Assembly: GCF_027587205.1 (NCBI RefSeq)
Contig: NZ_JAPDOD010000022.1
Coordinates: 92,672 to 156,671, forward strand
Source of the DNA: Solirubrobacter ginsenosidimutans
GTDB taxonomy: Bacteria > Actinomycetota > Thermoleophilia > Solirubrobacterales > Solirubrobacteraceae
DNA: 64,000 nucleotides
Direction of reading: 5' to 3'
The translations under genes and the position numbers were made by a program. This document shows positions 1 to 7,889 of this stretch, one piece after another; within the stretch, counting starts at the first letter, position 1; each line of letters opens with the position of its first letter. The notes under the pieces are model-generated. The model worked only from the letters and a program-made list of their open reading frames with translations. It made no database searches and had not been told where the DNA came from.

Positions 1-69
1 GGGAGATCCGCTCAAGACCTCGACGGGACCGGCCGAGAGGAGTCCCAGGTCGCAACATCCATAGGTACC

Positions 70-157
70 TCCCCCGACAAGGGCACCCCCGTTTCGTAAG
101 ACGGGTCCGCAAAGTCCAGGAGCTCCCACCCGAGGAGCCGGCCGGATTGCCGAAGGG
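70..157 (+). promoter_or_regulatory. Probable cyclic-di-GMP-I (GEMM) riboswitch
   Basis: The RNA shows the hallmarks of the GEMM-I aptamer in order. There is a GACAAGGGCA segment (76-85), then a stem CCCGT/ACGGG closed by a GUAA (GNRA-type) tetraloop around 97-100. The invariant-like CGCAAAGTC follows at 109-117, then a second stem GCTCC/GGAGC (122-138) and the closing GGATTGCCGAA (145-155). The spacing matches the known aptamer (first hairpin, CGCAAAG joint, second hairpin, closing strand). It lies 37-40 bases before the CAP-domain gene, a kind of extracellular target often under this riboswitch in actinobacteria. The GGAGG ribosome site (182-186) sits inside GGAGGTCCTCC, and GGGAG (163-167) could pair with CTCCC (189-193), so translational control is plausible. 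Not confirmed by a covariance search. Confidence 0.72.
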
Positions 158-193
158 TCAATGGGAGCTGCCGTTCTCGTCGGAGGTCCTCCC

Positions 194-730
194 ATGCGCC
201 GTATCGCGCAGCGCTTCGCCGTGTCGTCCCTGCTCGTCCTCGCCACCGCGGCTGCTCCGTCGGCCGCGAACGCCGCGGGTTGCTCGGGCGCCGATCGCGA
301 CCCGTCCGAGCTCGGCCAGGCCGGCACCGCCCACGTCACGCTCTGCCTGCTCAACCAGCAGCGCCACGCCCACGGCCTCGGCAAGCTCCGCGCCGACGGC
401 AAGCTGCGCAGCGCCGCCAACGGCCACGCCGGCGACATGGTCGCCCAGCACTACTTCGACCACACCTCCAAGTCCGGCGCCTCCTTCGTGACCCGCATCA
501 AGCGCACCGGCTGGACCAAGTCGCGCCACTCGTGGACCGTCGGCGAGAACATCGGCTACGGCACCGGCACCTACGCGACGCCGCGCCAGATGGTCCGCGG
601 CTGGATGCACAGCGCCGGGCACCGCGCGAACATCCTCGCGCGCCAGTTCCGGATGATCGGCATCGGCGTCGCCAACGGCGCGCCGACCGGTGGCGCGGGC
701 GCGACCTACGCCACTGACTTCGGGGGATAG
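194..730 (+). CDS. Secreted CAP/SCP-domain protein
   Basis: 178 residues. Residues 1-28 form a Sec signal peptide (basic MRR, hydrophobic core, AxA site near ANA-A). The rest is a bacterial CAP (cysteine-rich secretory/SCP/PR1) domain: HYFDH at 86-90, GENI at 117-120 and GHRANIL at 142-148 supply the His, Glu and His residues that line the CAP cavity. The start at 194 is chosen because GGAGG lies seven bases upstream and the signal peptide begins there; an upstream ATG at 161 would bury the signal. Bacterial CAP proteins are extracellular and often poorly understood; the family binds ligands or acts near the cell wall. A likely c-di-GMP riboswitch precedes it, so expression probably follows the motile/sessile switch. 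Function beyond the family is unknown. Confidence 0.88.
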   Translation: MRRIAQRFAVSSLLVLATAAAPSAANAAGCSGADRDPSELGQAGTAHVTLCLLNQQRHAHGLGKLRADGKLRSAANGHAGDMVAQHYFDHTSKSGASFVTRIKRTGWTKSRHSWTVGENIGYGTGTYATPRQMVRGWMHSAGHRANILARQFRMIGIGVANGAPTGGAGATYATDFGG

Positions 731-750
731 CCGCGCCGCCAGGCCCCATA

Positions 751-2202
751 ATGGGGCCAGTGGCACGTGCTGATGCAGTCCGACGCCGCCAGGCCGGTGT
801 GCTCGTGGTCGGTGCCGCGGAGCCCGAGATCCAGTCCTGGCTGCGCGCCGCGGGGCATGCGCCCCGCGCGGTCCGGCGTGCCGCCGCGGCCGGCAAGGCG
901 CTGGAGGAGGAGCCGGTCGACCTGGTCATCGTCGACCGCGACTCGTCCGGGCTCGACGCGCCCGAGGTCTGCCGCCGCCTGCGCGACGACCCGCGGCTCG
1001 GCGACGCGTGGGTGCTGGCGATCACCGTCGCGGCCAAGGGCCGGATGGCGGACTCCGTGCTCGACGCGGGCGCCGACGACTATCTGCATCGCCCGTTCAC
1101 CCGCGCGGAGCTGATCGCGCGAGCGCGCGCGGGACTGCGAGCGAGCGAGCAGCGCGCCAACGACCGCCTGCTGCGGACGCTGATGGAGAACGTCCCGGGC
1201 GCGATCTACCGCTCCGCCTGGCACGCCGACTTCGTCCTGGAGGCGATCAGCGACGAGATCGAACGCATCTCCGGCTACCCGCCGGCGGGCTTCCTGGCGT
1301 CGCAGAAGCGCACGATCCTCTCGATCGTCCATCCCGACGACGTCGAAGTGGTGCTCGAGACGGTCTCGCACAGCGCCGAGGCGCACGAGCCGTTCGTGCT
1401 CGAGTACCGGATCGTGCGCGCCGACGGCGAGGTGCGGTGGGTGCTCGACCGCGGCCAGCCCGTACCCGGGCCGGGCGGGCGGCTGTGGCTCGACGGCGCG
1501 CTGTTCGACATCACCGAGCGGCGCGCGGCCGAGGCCGCGCTGCTCGCGCACAAGGTCGAGGCGGCGCGGACGGCCGAGCTGCGCGCCTCCCGCCAGCGCA
1601 TCCTCGAGGCCGCGGACGCCGCGCGGCGCAAGATCGAGCGCGACCTGCACGACGGCGCGCAGCAGCGGCTCGTCTCCCTGGTCCTCGACGTCCAGGTCGC
1701 CCGGCGCCGGCTCGCCAAGGATCCCTCGCAGGTGGGCGAGTTCCTCGAGCGCCTGGGCAACGAGCTCAAAGAGGCATCGACCGAGCTGCGCGAGCTCGCG
1801 CGCGGGATCCACCCCGCGGTGCTGACCGAGCGGGGCCTCGTCGCCGCCATCGGCGCGCTCGCCACCCGCTCGCCGTTCCCGGTGGAGGTCGTCGACCCGC
1901 CCGAGCAGCGCTTCCCGCCGGCGGTCGAGGCGACGGCGTACTTCACGGTCGCCGAGGCGCTGACCAACGTCGCCAAGTACGCGCAGGCCACGCACGCGGT
2001 CGTGCGCGTGGTGTGCGAGGGGTCGGACCTGGTCGTCGAGGTGCTCGACGACGGGATCGGCGGCGCCGCGGTGGGGAAGGGCTCGGGACTGTCCGGGCTC
2101 GCCGACCGTGTGGGCGCGAGCGACGGGACGCTGACGGTCGAGTCGCCGCCCGGCCAGGGCACGGTCGTCCGCGCCGTGCTGCCGCTCAACGGCGCGGGGT
2201 AG
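751..2202 (+). CDS. Hybrid-type sensor histidine kinase (REC-like, PAS, HisKA_3, HATPase)
   Basis: 483 residues, no membrane segment, so cytoplasmic. Residues 17-130 resemble a response-regulator receiver: D62 in LVIVD aligns with the phosphoacceptor, but the usual Lys of the KPF motif is Arg (YLHRPF). A PAS/PAC domain follows (about 145-255, with DITERR at its end), then a NarL-partner type dimerisation box ERDLHDGAQQRL with His300, and a HATPase domain with N-box EALTNVAKYA and G-box DDGIGG. Kinases of this type normally phosphorylate LuxR-family regulators; none is adjacent, so it is an orphan here. The ATG at 751 gives the complete receiver fold; the ATG at 767 is out of frame. Ligand unknown. 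Confidence 0.85.
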   Translation: MGPVARADAVRRRQAGVLVVGAAEPEIQSWLRAAGHAPRAVRRAAAAGKALEEEPVDLVIVDRDSSGLDAPEVCRRLRDDPRLGDAWVLAITVAAKGRMADSVLDAGADDYLHRPFTRAELIARARAGLRASEQRANDRLLRTLMENVPGAIYRSAWHADFVLEAISDEIERISGYPPAGFLASQKRTILSIVHPDDVEVVLETVSHSAEAHEPFVLEYRIVRADGEVRWVLDRGQPVPGPGGRLWLDGALFDITERRAAEAALLAHKVEAARTAELRASRQRILEAADAARRKIERDLHDGAQQRLVSLVLDVQVARRRLAKDPSQVGEFLERLGNELKEASTELRELARGIHPAVLTERGLVAAIGALATRSPFPVEVVDPPEQRFPPAVEATAYFTVAEALTNVAKYAQATHAVVRVVCEGSDLVVEVLDDGIGGAAVGKGSGLSGLADRVGASDGTLTVESPPGQGTVVRAVLPLNGAG

Positions 2203-2212
2203 CCTCATTCGC

Positions 2213-2542
2213 ATGGCGCGCAACGAGCGGATGGTCTATTCGAGCTCCGACGGCGACCTGCGCAAGGCCCGCGACCCGCTGTTGAAGGCGCGCAAGGCCG
2301 CCGGCGGTCGCGTGAAGGTCAAGCGCGAGACGTCGGGGCGCCGCGGCAAGGCGGTCACGACGATCTACGACGTGCCGCTCGACGACGCGGGCCTGCGAGA
2401 GCTCTCCGGCCGCCTGAAGAAGCGCTGCGGCGTCGGCGGGTCCGTGAAGGACGGCGTGATCGAGCTGCAGGGCGACCATCGCAACGTGGTCATGGAAGTG
2501 CTGCGCGCCGACGGCTACGACGTCGTAGCCGCCGGCGGCTGA
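2213..2542 (+). CDS. SUI1/YciH-family translation factor homologue
   Basis: 109 residues, fitting the short bacterial eIF1-like family (YciH). The N-terminal MVYSSSDGDL segment and the KKRCGVGGSVKDG motif (the CGxGGS/T-V-K signature of SUI1 domains), followed by IELQGDHR, are all present. Family members bind the small ribosomal subunit near the P site; in E. coli YciH influences start-site fidelity and translation under stress, though its role in actinobacteria is little studied. It begins ten bases after the kinase stop on the same strand with no clear Shine-Dalgarno, so it may be coupled to the kinase or leaderless. It ends one base before the convergent secreted-protein gene. Confidence 0.85.
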   Translation: MARNERMVYSSSDGDLRKARDPLLKARKAAGGRVKVKRETSGRRGKAVTTIYDVPLDDAGLRELSGRLKKRCGVGGSVKDGVIELQGDHRNVVMEVLRADGYDVVAAGG

Positions 2543-2543
2543 A

Positions 2544-3191
2544 TCAGCGGAACGGCTTGGCGACGTCCGCGCAGATCATGTTCGCGCTGAAGCGGCTGGC
2601 GCCGCCGTTGTCGGTGAACTCGATCTGGTAGCTCGAGCGGAACGGGACGATGCCGTTGAGCGCGTCCTCGGGATCGACGGCGTTGCCACCCGCGCTGAGC
2701 GCGACGTCACCGTCGTCGCAGCTGAGGTTCACACCGCTCACGAGCACGGTCTTCCCGCCGCCCGGCCCGTTGACGAGGCCGGTCCCGACGCCGTAGAGCC
2801 GGCTCGGGATGAAGTCCTCCTCGCTCTTGCCGTCCAGCTTGTCGGCGTTGAGGCCGGAGGCCTTCCCGGCGTCCGGGTTGACGGAGATCGGGGGCTGCCC
2901 CGGGGGGACGTTGATGTCGATGCCACGCCGCGCGACGCCCGGTCCCTCGTTGACGACCTTCAGGACCGCACCGATGCCGCTGCCCTGATCGCGCCGCAGT
3001 TGCAGGACACCGCTGCTGGTCTGACCGACGCCGCTGAGCGTCGTCGTCGCCTTCTCGATGTGGTTGTCCTGCCCGAGCTTGAACGGGTCGCCGGGCGAGG
3101 CGCCGGTCGCCGCCAGGGCGACGGTGGGGACCGCGGTGAAGCCGAGCGCCAGTGCGATGACGGTGCGGCGATTGCGAAGGAATCGGTTCAT
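2544..3191 (-). CDS. Secreted protein of unknown function (NADKLDGK-type)
   Basis: 215 residues with an N-terminal signal peptide (RNRRTVIALALGFTAVPTVALA, cleavage near residue 27). The mature part contains a beta-rich stretch, then the segment GLNADKLDGKSEEDFIP (about 115-131), a motif seen in many uncharacterised secreted proteins of Solirubrobacterales and other actinobacteria, often linked to tail-fibre-like or collagen-like surface repeats. Two cysteines near the C-terminus (NLSCDDG and NMICAD) may form a disulfide. No enzymatic motif is visible. It is transcribed convergently with the SUI1 gene and stands apart from the LtrA gene behind it. The assignment is to a family pattern only. 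Confidence 0.7.
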   Translation of the reverse strand: MNRFLRNRRTVIALALGFTAVPTVALAATGASPGDPFKLGQDNHIEKATTTLSGVGQTSSGVLQLRRDQGSGIGAVLKVVNEGPGVARRGIDINVPPGQPPISVNPDAGKASGLNADKLDGKSEEDFIPSRLYGVGTGLVNGPGGGKTVLVSGVNLSCDDGDVALSAGGNAVDPEDALNGIVPFRSSYQIEFTDNGGASRFSANMICADVAKPFR

Positions 3192-3219
3192 GCCGGTACA
3201 GACGCCCGGCTCACGGCTC

Positions 3220-4335
3220 CTATCCGGGGGGTTCCCCCGCCGTCCCCCCGACCACCAGGGCGACGGTGAGGATCGCCGCCAGCGCGCCGACCTGCGCGAC
3301 GCCCGCGACCTCCGTGCCGAGGAAGACCGTCGCGATCGACACCACCCCGGCGGCGGCCCGGACGCGGTTGCCCGGGATCCCGAACGTCCGGCGGAAGCCG
3401 AGGTCGCAGAACAGGTAGAGCGCGGTACCGAGGGCGAGCCCGATCGCGATCCATTCCTCGAGCGGGTCGTACGGGTGGCCGACCGCCTTCTTCAAACCCG
3501 CCGCGATCGCGATCACCGCGAGCAGGATCCCGAAGTGCCAGTAGCCGAACGCCGTGAGCGCGAGTTGCGCCCGGCGCTCGGGCGGCGCGGCCTCGAAGCC
3601 CTCCTCGACCGCGGTCTCGTCGCTGAAGTAGACCCACCACAGGGCGGCGTTGAGCGCGAGCCCGAGCAGCGCCACGAGCACGAGCCCGGCGTCCAGCTTG
3701 AGCCCCTCGGCGCCGACGCCGATGACGACGATCGACTCGCCGAGGGCGACGATGACCACGAGCCCGTGACGCTCGACGAAGTGCGAGACCCCGACCACGA
3801 ACCCCTCGACGCTCGTGAAGCGCGGCGTGAGCCACAGCATCACGCCCGCGAGCGCCCACAGGATCGTCTGCGCGTCGCCTTCAAGCGCGCCGCCGGCGAG
3901 CACGATGATCGCCGCGAGGAGGTTGAACGGCGCGATCCGCAGGATCGCCCGCATCTCCGCGAGCGTCGCGCCGCGGGCGTACATGCCGGCGTGCAGGACG
4001 ACCACGGCGAGATAGGCGAGGCCGAAGACGACGCCGTCGCCCTCGTAGGCGTGCGGCGCGGCGAGCGCGATGATCAAGAAGCCGCCCATCCCGCCGACCA
4101 GCAGCAGCCGGAAGCGCAGGCGGTCCGTCGTGATCGCGTTGGTCAGCCACGCGTAGCCGTCGTACATCCACCAGATCAGCAGCAGCATCACCACGACCCG
4201 CGACAGCGCCTGGAAGTCGTGGCCCTCGGCCAGGACGTCGGTCAGCTGCGTGATCGTGAAGACGAAGACGAGGTCGAAGAAGAGCTCGAGCGACGAGACG
4301 CGGACGCTGCGCGGGGCCACGGGCGGGGAGGACAC
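3220..4335 (-). CDS. Low temperature requirement A (LtrA) family membrane protein
   Basis: 371 residues and highly hydrophobic. The N-terminal SLELFFDLVFVFTITQL motif is the LtrA signature; LIWWMYDGYAWL and the HFVERHGLVVIVALGESIV segment (with conserved His, Glu and GES) follow. About ten membrane helices are expected, so the protein is in the cytoplasmic membrane. The family was named for a Listeria cold-growth mutant; its biochemical activity is unknown. The GTG at 4335 is the first start that gives a compact N-terminus immediately before the signature; the open frame further upstream is the antisense of the DUF1989 gene. Only 21 bases separate it from that divergent gene, so the two starts share one control region. 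Confidence 0.85.
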   Translation of the reverse strand: MSSPPVAPRSVRVSSLELFFDLVFVFTITQLTDVLAEGHDFQALSRVVVMLLLIWWMYDGYAWLTNAITTDRLRFRLLLVGGMGGFLIIALAAPHAYEGDGVVFGLAYLAVVVLHAGMYARGATLAEMRAILRIAPFNLLAAIIVLAGGALEGDAQTILWALAGVMLWLTPRFTSVEGFVVGVSHFVERHGLVVIVALGESIVVIGVGAEGLKLDAGLVLVALLGLALNAALWWVYFSDETAVEEGFEAAPPERRAQLALTAFGYWHFGILLAVIAIAAGLKKAVGHPYDPLEEWIAIGLALGTALYLFCDLGFRRTFGIPGNRVRAAAGVVSIATVFLGTEVAGVAQVGALAAILTVALVVGGTAGEPPG

Positions 4336-4356
4336 CGTGGAATCATCCCGATTCTC

Positions 4357-4941
4357 ATGGCGCTCCAACGGATTCCGGCCCGTACGGCCGTCGCGGTGCG
4401 CGTCGCGCGTGGAGAGCGGGTGCGGGTCGTCAACACCCACGGCCAGCAGGTCGTCGACACCTGGGCGTTCGTCGATCCGGCCGCGGAGTGGATGTCGATG
4501 GAGCACAGCCGGCTGCACATGGGGCGGGTGAATCCGCGCGTGGGGGACACGTTCGTCACCAACCGGCGGCGCCCGGTGCTCACGCTGATCGAGGACACCT
4601 CGGGCGGCGTCCACGACACGCTGCTCGCCGCCTGCGACATCTATCGCTACGAGCTGCTCGGCGCCGCCGGGCATGACAACTGCACCGACAACCTGCACGC
4701 CGCGCTCGGCGAGCTCGGGCTGCGCGCGCCGCTGACGCCGAGCCCGCTGAACCTGTTCGAGAACGCGCCGCCGGCGGCGGACGGGACGATCGTGATCGCC
4801 CCGCCGGTCTCGACCCCCGGCAGCCACGTCGCGCTGCGCGCCGAACTCGACCTCGTGATCGTGTTCTCGGCATGCCCTCAGGACATGGCGGCAACGAATG
4901 GGCCTGGCCCACGGGATGCGCATTTCGAGCGACTTGCGTGA
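4357..4941 (+). CDS. DUF1989 (urea carboxylase-associated family) protein
   Basis: 194 residues. It shows the DUF1989 pattern: an N-terminal barrel-like region with GERVRVVNTHGQQVVDTWAF, then EWMSMEHSRLHMGRV, TNRRRPVLTLIEDT, and the conserved Cys/His segment GHDNCTDNLHAAL, ending with PLNLFENAP and FSACPQD. Related proteins accompany urea carboxylase, allophanate hydrolase or ethanolamine-type transporters in many bacteria. The ATG at 4357 follows a poor ribosome site; the larger open frame upstream is antisense to LtrA and is not coding. The next gene, on the same strand, is a succinate-semialdehyde dehydrogenase with its own promoter, so a functional link is not proven. Exact reaction unknown. 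Confidence 0.82.
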   Translation: MALQRIPARTAVAVRVARGERVRVVNTHGQQVVDTWAFVDPAAEWMSMEHSRLHMGRVNPRVGDTFVTNRRRPVLTLIEDTSGGVHDTLLAACDIYRYELLGAAGHDNCTDNLHAALGELGLRAPLTPSPLNLFENAPPAADGTIVIAPPVSTPGSHVALRAELDLVIVFSACPQDMAATNGPGPRDAHFERLA

Positions 4942-4962
4942 CCTGCGCGGCGCATTTATTGT
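4934..4962 (+). promoter_or_regulatory. Putative sigma70-type promoter for the semialdehyde dehydrogenase
   Basis: TTGCGT (4934-4939) and TATTGT (4957-4962) are separated by exactly 17 bases. The -10 box lies 34 bases before the ATG at 4997, inside an unusually AT-rich patch (CATTTATTG) for this genome. The -35 box overlaps the end of the DUF1989 gene. Prediction by pattern only. Confidence 0.45.
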
Positions 4963-4996
4963 CGCGGCCAACAAACCCGTTTGGAAGAGGTCCTTG

Positions 4997-6448
4997 ATGC
5001 TGATCGAACAAGATGTCGTCTCCGCCGTGCCGCGCGGCGTGTGGATCGGCGGCGAATGGCGGGAGACCGGCGCGACGCTGCCGGTCGAGGACCCGTCCAC
5101 GGGCGAGGTGCTGACCGAGATTGCTGACGCGTCCGCCGAGGACGCGCTGGCCGCGCTCGACGCGGCTTCGGCGGCGCAGGAGGAGTGGGCCGCGTGGGCG
5201 CCGCGCGAGCGCGGGGAGATCCTGCGCCGTTCCTACGAGGAGCTGATGGCGCGCCAGGACGAGCTCGCGCTGCTGATGACGCTCGAGATGGGCAAGCCGC
5301 TCGGCGAGTCGCGCGGGGAGATCGCCTACGCCGCCGACTTCTTCCGCTGGTTCGCGGAGGAGTCCGTGCGCATCGACGGCCGCTTCGCCACCGCGCCCAA
5401 CGGCGCCGGCCGCCTGCTGGTCATGAAGCAGCCTGTCGGGCCGTGCCTGCTGATCACGCCGTGGAACTTCCCGATGGCGATGGGCACGCGCAAGATCGGC
5501 CCGGCGGTCGCCGCGGGCTGCACGATGATCGTCAAGCCCGCGCAGCAGACGCCGCTGTCGATGCTCGCGCTGGCCGAGATCCTCGAGCGCGCCGGCCTGC
5601 CGGCGGGCGTGCTGAACATCGTCACGTCGTCCTCCGCGAGCCGCGTGGTCGGCCCGCTGATGAACGACCCGCGCCTGCGCAAGGTCTCCTTCACGGGCTC
5701 GACCGCGGTGGGGAAGATGCTGGTCGAGCAGTCGGCGAACCAGCTGCAGCGCGTCTCGATGGAGCTCGGCGGGAACGCGCCGTTCCTGGTCTTCGAGGAC
5801 GCCGACCTCGACGCCGCCGTCGACGGCGCGATGCTGGCCAAGATGCGCAACGGCGGCGAGGCCTGCACCGCCGCCAACCGCTTCCTCGTGCACGAGGCGG
5901 TCGAGGCCGAGTTCGCGAAGCGGCTTGCGGCGCGGATGGGCGCCCTCAACGTCGGCCGCGGCACCGAGCCGGGGATCGACGTCGGCCCGCTGATCAACCG
6001 CGTCGAGCGCGACAAGGTCGCCGAGCTGGTGAGCGACGCGCGTGACCTCGGCGCCTCGGCGCTCGTGGGCGGCGAGTCGATCGACGGCCCAGGCGCCTTC
6101 TACCAGCCGACGGTGCTCTCCGACGTCCCCGACGATGCGCGGGTCCTGACCGAGGAGATCTTCGGCCCGGTCGCGCCGCTGCGCACGTTCTCCTCCGAGG
6201 ACGCCGCGATCACCGCGGCCAACGCGACCGAGTACGGCCTCGTCGCCTACGTCTACACGCAGGACATCAAGCGCGCGTTCCGCGTCGTCGAGCGCCTGCA
6301 GACCGGCATGGTCGGCCTCAACCAGGGGATCGTCTCCAACGCCGCGGCGCCGTTCGGCGGCGTCAAGGCGAGCGGCATCGGCCGCGAGGGCGGCCAAGAG
6401 GGCATCGCGGAGTTCCTCGACATGAAGTACGTCGCCATGGCAACCTGA
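4997..6448 (+). CDS. gabD: NAD(P)-dependent succinate-semialdehyde dehydrogenase-type aldehyde dehydrogenase
   Basis: 483 residues, the usual length for GabD-type enzymes. The NAD-binding signature TPWNFPMAMGTRKIGPA, the general base Glu256 in MELGGNAP, and the catalytic Cys290 in NGGEACTAANRF are present, as are EEIFGPVAPL and the C-terminal PFGGVKASGIGREGG. It would oxidise succinate semialdehyde (or a related aldehyde) to the acid, feeding the TCA cycle, in the cytoplasm. The start at 4997 is chosen for the GAAGAGG site six bases upstream; the frame is open further upstream without homology. A promoter is visible 35 bases upstream. The gene is followed by a foldback element rather than by a transaminase, so a complete GABA shunt is not seen here. 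Substrate specificity is inferred from family resemblance. Confidence 0.85.
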   Translation: MLIEQDVVSAVPRGVWIGGEWRETGATLPVEDPSTGEVLTEIADASAEDALAALDAASAAQEEWAAWAPRERGEILRRSYEELMARQDELALLMTLEMGKPLGESRGEIAYAADFFRWFAEESVRIDGRFATAPNGAGRLLVMKQPVGPCLLITPWNFPMAMGTRKIGPAVAAGCTMIVKPAQQTPLSMLALAEILERAGLPAGVLNIVTSSSASRVVGPLMNDPRLRKVSFTGSTAVGKMLVEQSANQLQRVSMELGGNAPFLVFEDADLDAAVDGAMLAKMRNGGEACTAANRFLVHEAVEAEFAKRLAARMGALNVGRGTEPGIDVGPLINRVERDKVAELVSDARDLGASALVGGESIDGPGAFYQPTVLSDVPDDARVLTEEIFGPVAPLRTFSSEDAAITAANATEYGLVAYVYTQDIKRAFRVVERLQTGMVGLNQGIVSNAAAPFGGVKASGIGREGGQEGIAEFLDMKYVAMAT

Positions 6449-6474
6449 CCCACGGTGGACCCGAAGGGACGAAA

Positions 6475-6904
6475 GTCAACTGCGCCGGGTGGGGAGGGGG
6501 AGTGGCGCACCCTCCGGGTCTGCCTGCCGTGAGTCCGCCGCTCGGCGCGGCTCTGTTGGCCCGAAATCTCGCGCTGGGATACCGACAGTTACGGGCGTGG
6601 GCTGGTCAGTGTGTCCCGCACTCGCGCTGTCCCGGGTCGCCGTGGTCGACCGTGCGCGTTTGAGGGACGGATCGCGGGTTTCGATCAGGTTCGTACTGTT
6701 CGATGTGGCGCGCACGACTTCTTTGCTCGCCGAAACCGATCACCGAAAGGCCCGGCGGGGACGGGGGTGTCAGCACCACGCCCGTAACTGTCGGTATCCC
6801 AGCACGGCACTTCGACCCCGACAGAGCCGCGCACCGAGCGGACCCACGCCAGCCCGGGACCGGTGGCACTGCCGCTCCCCCCTCCCCCACCCGGCGCAGT
6901 TGAC
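6475..6904. repeat. 430-base foldback (long inverted-repeat) element
   Basis: The two outer ends are perfect inverted repeats: GTCAACTGCGCCGGGTGGGG at 6475-6494 reads the same as the complement of the segment ending at 6904. The inner ends are a perfect 28-base inverted pair (6573-6600 and 6776-6803, beginning GCTGGGATACCGACAG on the left arm). Between them the arms keep patches of match such as GCGCGGCTCTGT, so each arm is an imperfect copy of about 127 bases. The 175-base centre is less GC-rich and unrelated between the halves. No transposase frame is present; open frames through it are mirror images caused by the repeat. It fills the space between two convergent genes. A MITE-like non-autonomous element or a large structured RNA are both possible; no target duplication was clear. 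Confidence 0.75.
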
Positions 6905-6998
6905 GTTCAACCCACCTAGCCCCTGCGGGATCGTCGCCGTCATGGCGTCCGCGAGCTGCTCGGGGCGGACTTCCGGCCGGGCGACAGAGGATTTGGAC

Positions 6999-7817
6999 TC
7001 ATCCGATGCTCGCGGCACGCGCCTGATCGACGAGGGCGCGTGCGCCGCTCTTCCACGGCTCGCCGTGACCGACGAGCACGGTGCCGGCGTTCGTGTCCGC
7101 GATCGCTTCGAGGGTGGCGAGATTGCGCTCGCTGTCGGCGGTCGCCGCTCTGGCGATGATCCGCGGGCCGGTGCGCCCGGTATAGGGATCGAGCGTGACC
7201 ACGGCGTCGCCGGCGATCACCACGTCGCGATCCGGCAGATGAAAGGCGCAGTGCCCGAGCGTGTGCCCGGGCGTGGACACGACGCGCGGCGAGCCCGGAA
7301 CCGCCAGGGTCCCGGCCACGTAGCGCGTGACCTCGCGCAACGGCGGGGGAAAGAGCGCCCGGGTCCGCGCGAAGGCGAGCACGTACGGCAGCGCCCGCGG
7401 GTGGGTGGCCAGATACGGCGTGCGCGCGCGTTCGTGCCCGTACTGGCGGGGATGGCGAGTCAGCGGGACGTCGTTCTCGTGGACATGGACGGGCACGCCC
7501 AGCTCAGCGCGAGCGCGTTCGGCGAACCCGAGATGGTCGAAGTGCGCGTGGGTGAGGATCAGCGCCGCGATCTGCGACGGCTTGCGTCCCAATTCATCCA
7601 ATGCCGCGTGCAGCGACGCCCACGACCCAGGAACGCCGGCATCGACGATCGTCAGCCGCTGGTCGTCCTCGATCACGTACCAGTTCGTGTGCGCGTCTTC
7701 GATCCGATGGACACCATCGGCGACGTTCATCTGCAACATCGGCCAGTGGTACCGGCGGCGATACGTCGCACCGGCGGTCCGGCGGAACCGTGAACACTGT
7801 CCGAAGGTCAGGGACAT
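6999..7817 (-). CDS. MBL-fold metallo-hydrolase
   Basis: 272 residues from the ATG at 7817, which has GAGGGCGG just upstream; a shorter start at 7739 or 7730 (MLQMNVADGV) is also possible, since the first 26 residues look unlike the family. The zinc signature THAHFDH lies at 89-95, and later metal ligands are supplied by STPGHTLGHCAF, IAGDAVV and VGHGEPW, the full set for a binuclear metallo-beta-lactamase-fold hydrolase. Soluble and probably cytoplasmic. The fold covers glyoxalase II, lactonases, RNases and others; the sequence does not decide between them. It runs convergently to the semialdehyde dehydrogenase across the foldback element, and divergently from the CheB-like gene. Confidence 0.83.
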   Translation of the reverse strand: MSLTFGQCSRFRRTAGATYRRRYHWPMLQMNVADGVHRIEDAHTNWYVIEDDQRLTIVDAGVPGSWASLHAALDELGRKPSQIAALILTHAHFDHLGFAERARAELGVPVHVHENDVPLTRHPRQYGHERARTPYLATHPRALPYVLAFARTRALFPPPLREVTRYVAGTLAVPGSPRVVSTPGHTLGHCAFHLPDRDVVIAGDAVVTLDPYTGRTGPRIIARAATADSERNLATLEAIADTNAGTVLVGHGEPWKSGARALVDQARAASIG

Positions 7818-7857
7818 CCGCCCTCAGCGGATGTCGTTCAACTGACGAACCACCCCG

Positions 7858-7873
7858 GACGCTCATGAGCGTC
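7858..7873. promoter_or_regulatory. Perfect 16-base palindrome, operator candidate
   Basis: GACGCTCATGAGCGTC is a perfect palindrome between the divergent MBL hydrolase (start 7817) and the CheB-like gene (start 7890). A TAGACC box at 7877-7882 lies seven bases before the ATG at 7890, consistent with a -10 box for a leaderless message, which would put the palindrome across the -35/-10 spacer. A dimeric repressor site is an inference. Confidence 0.35.
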
Positions 7874-7889
7874 GGCTAGACCCTGGCCC

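Noticed and set aside
3058..4356. Long plus-strand open frame upstream of the DUF1989 gene
   Set aside because: It is antisense to the LtrA gene and is rich in Arg/Asp/Glu/Gln as expected for shadow frames in high-GC DNA; only the part from 4357 has family motifs.
6606..6890. Minus-strand frame sharing CRAGIPTVTG with the plus-strand frame
   Set aside because: The similarity is explained by the inverted repeat, not by two genes.
6489..7793. Long plus-strand open frame through the foldback element and the MBL gene
   Set aside because: It is partly created by the inverted arms and partly antisense to the MBL hydrolase; no motif.
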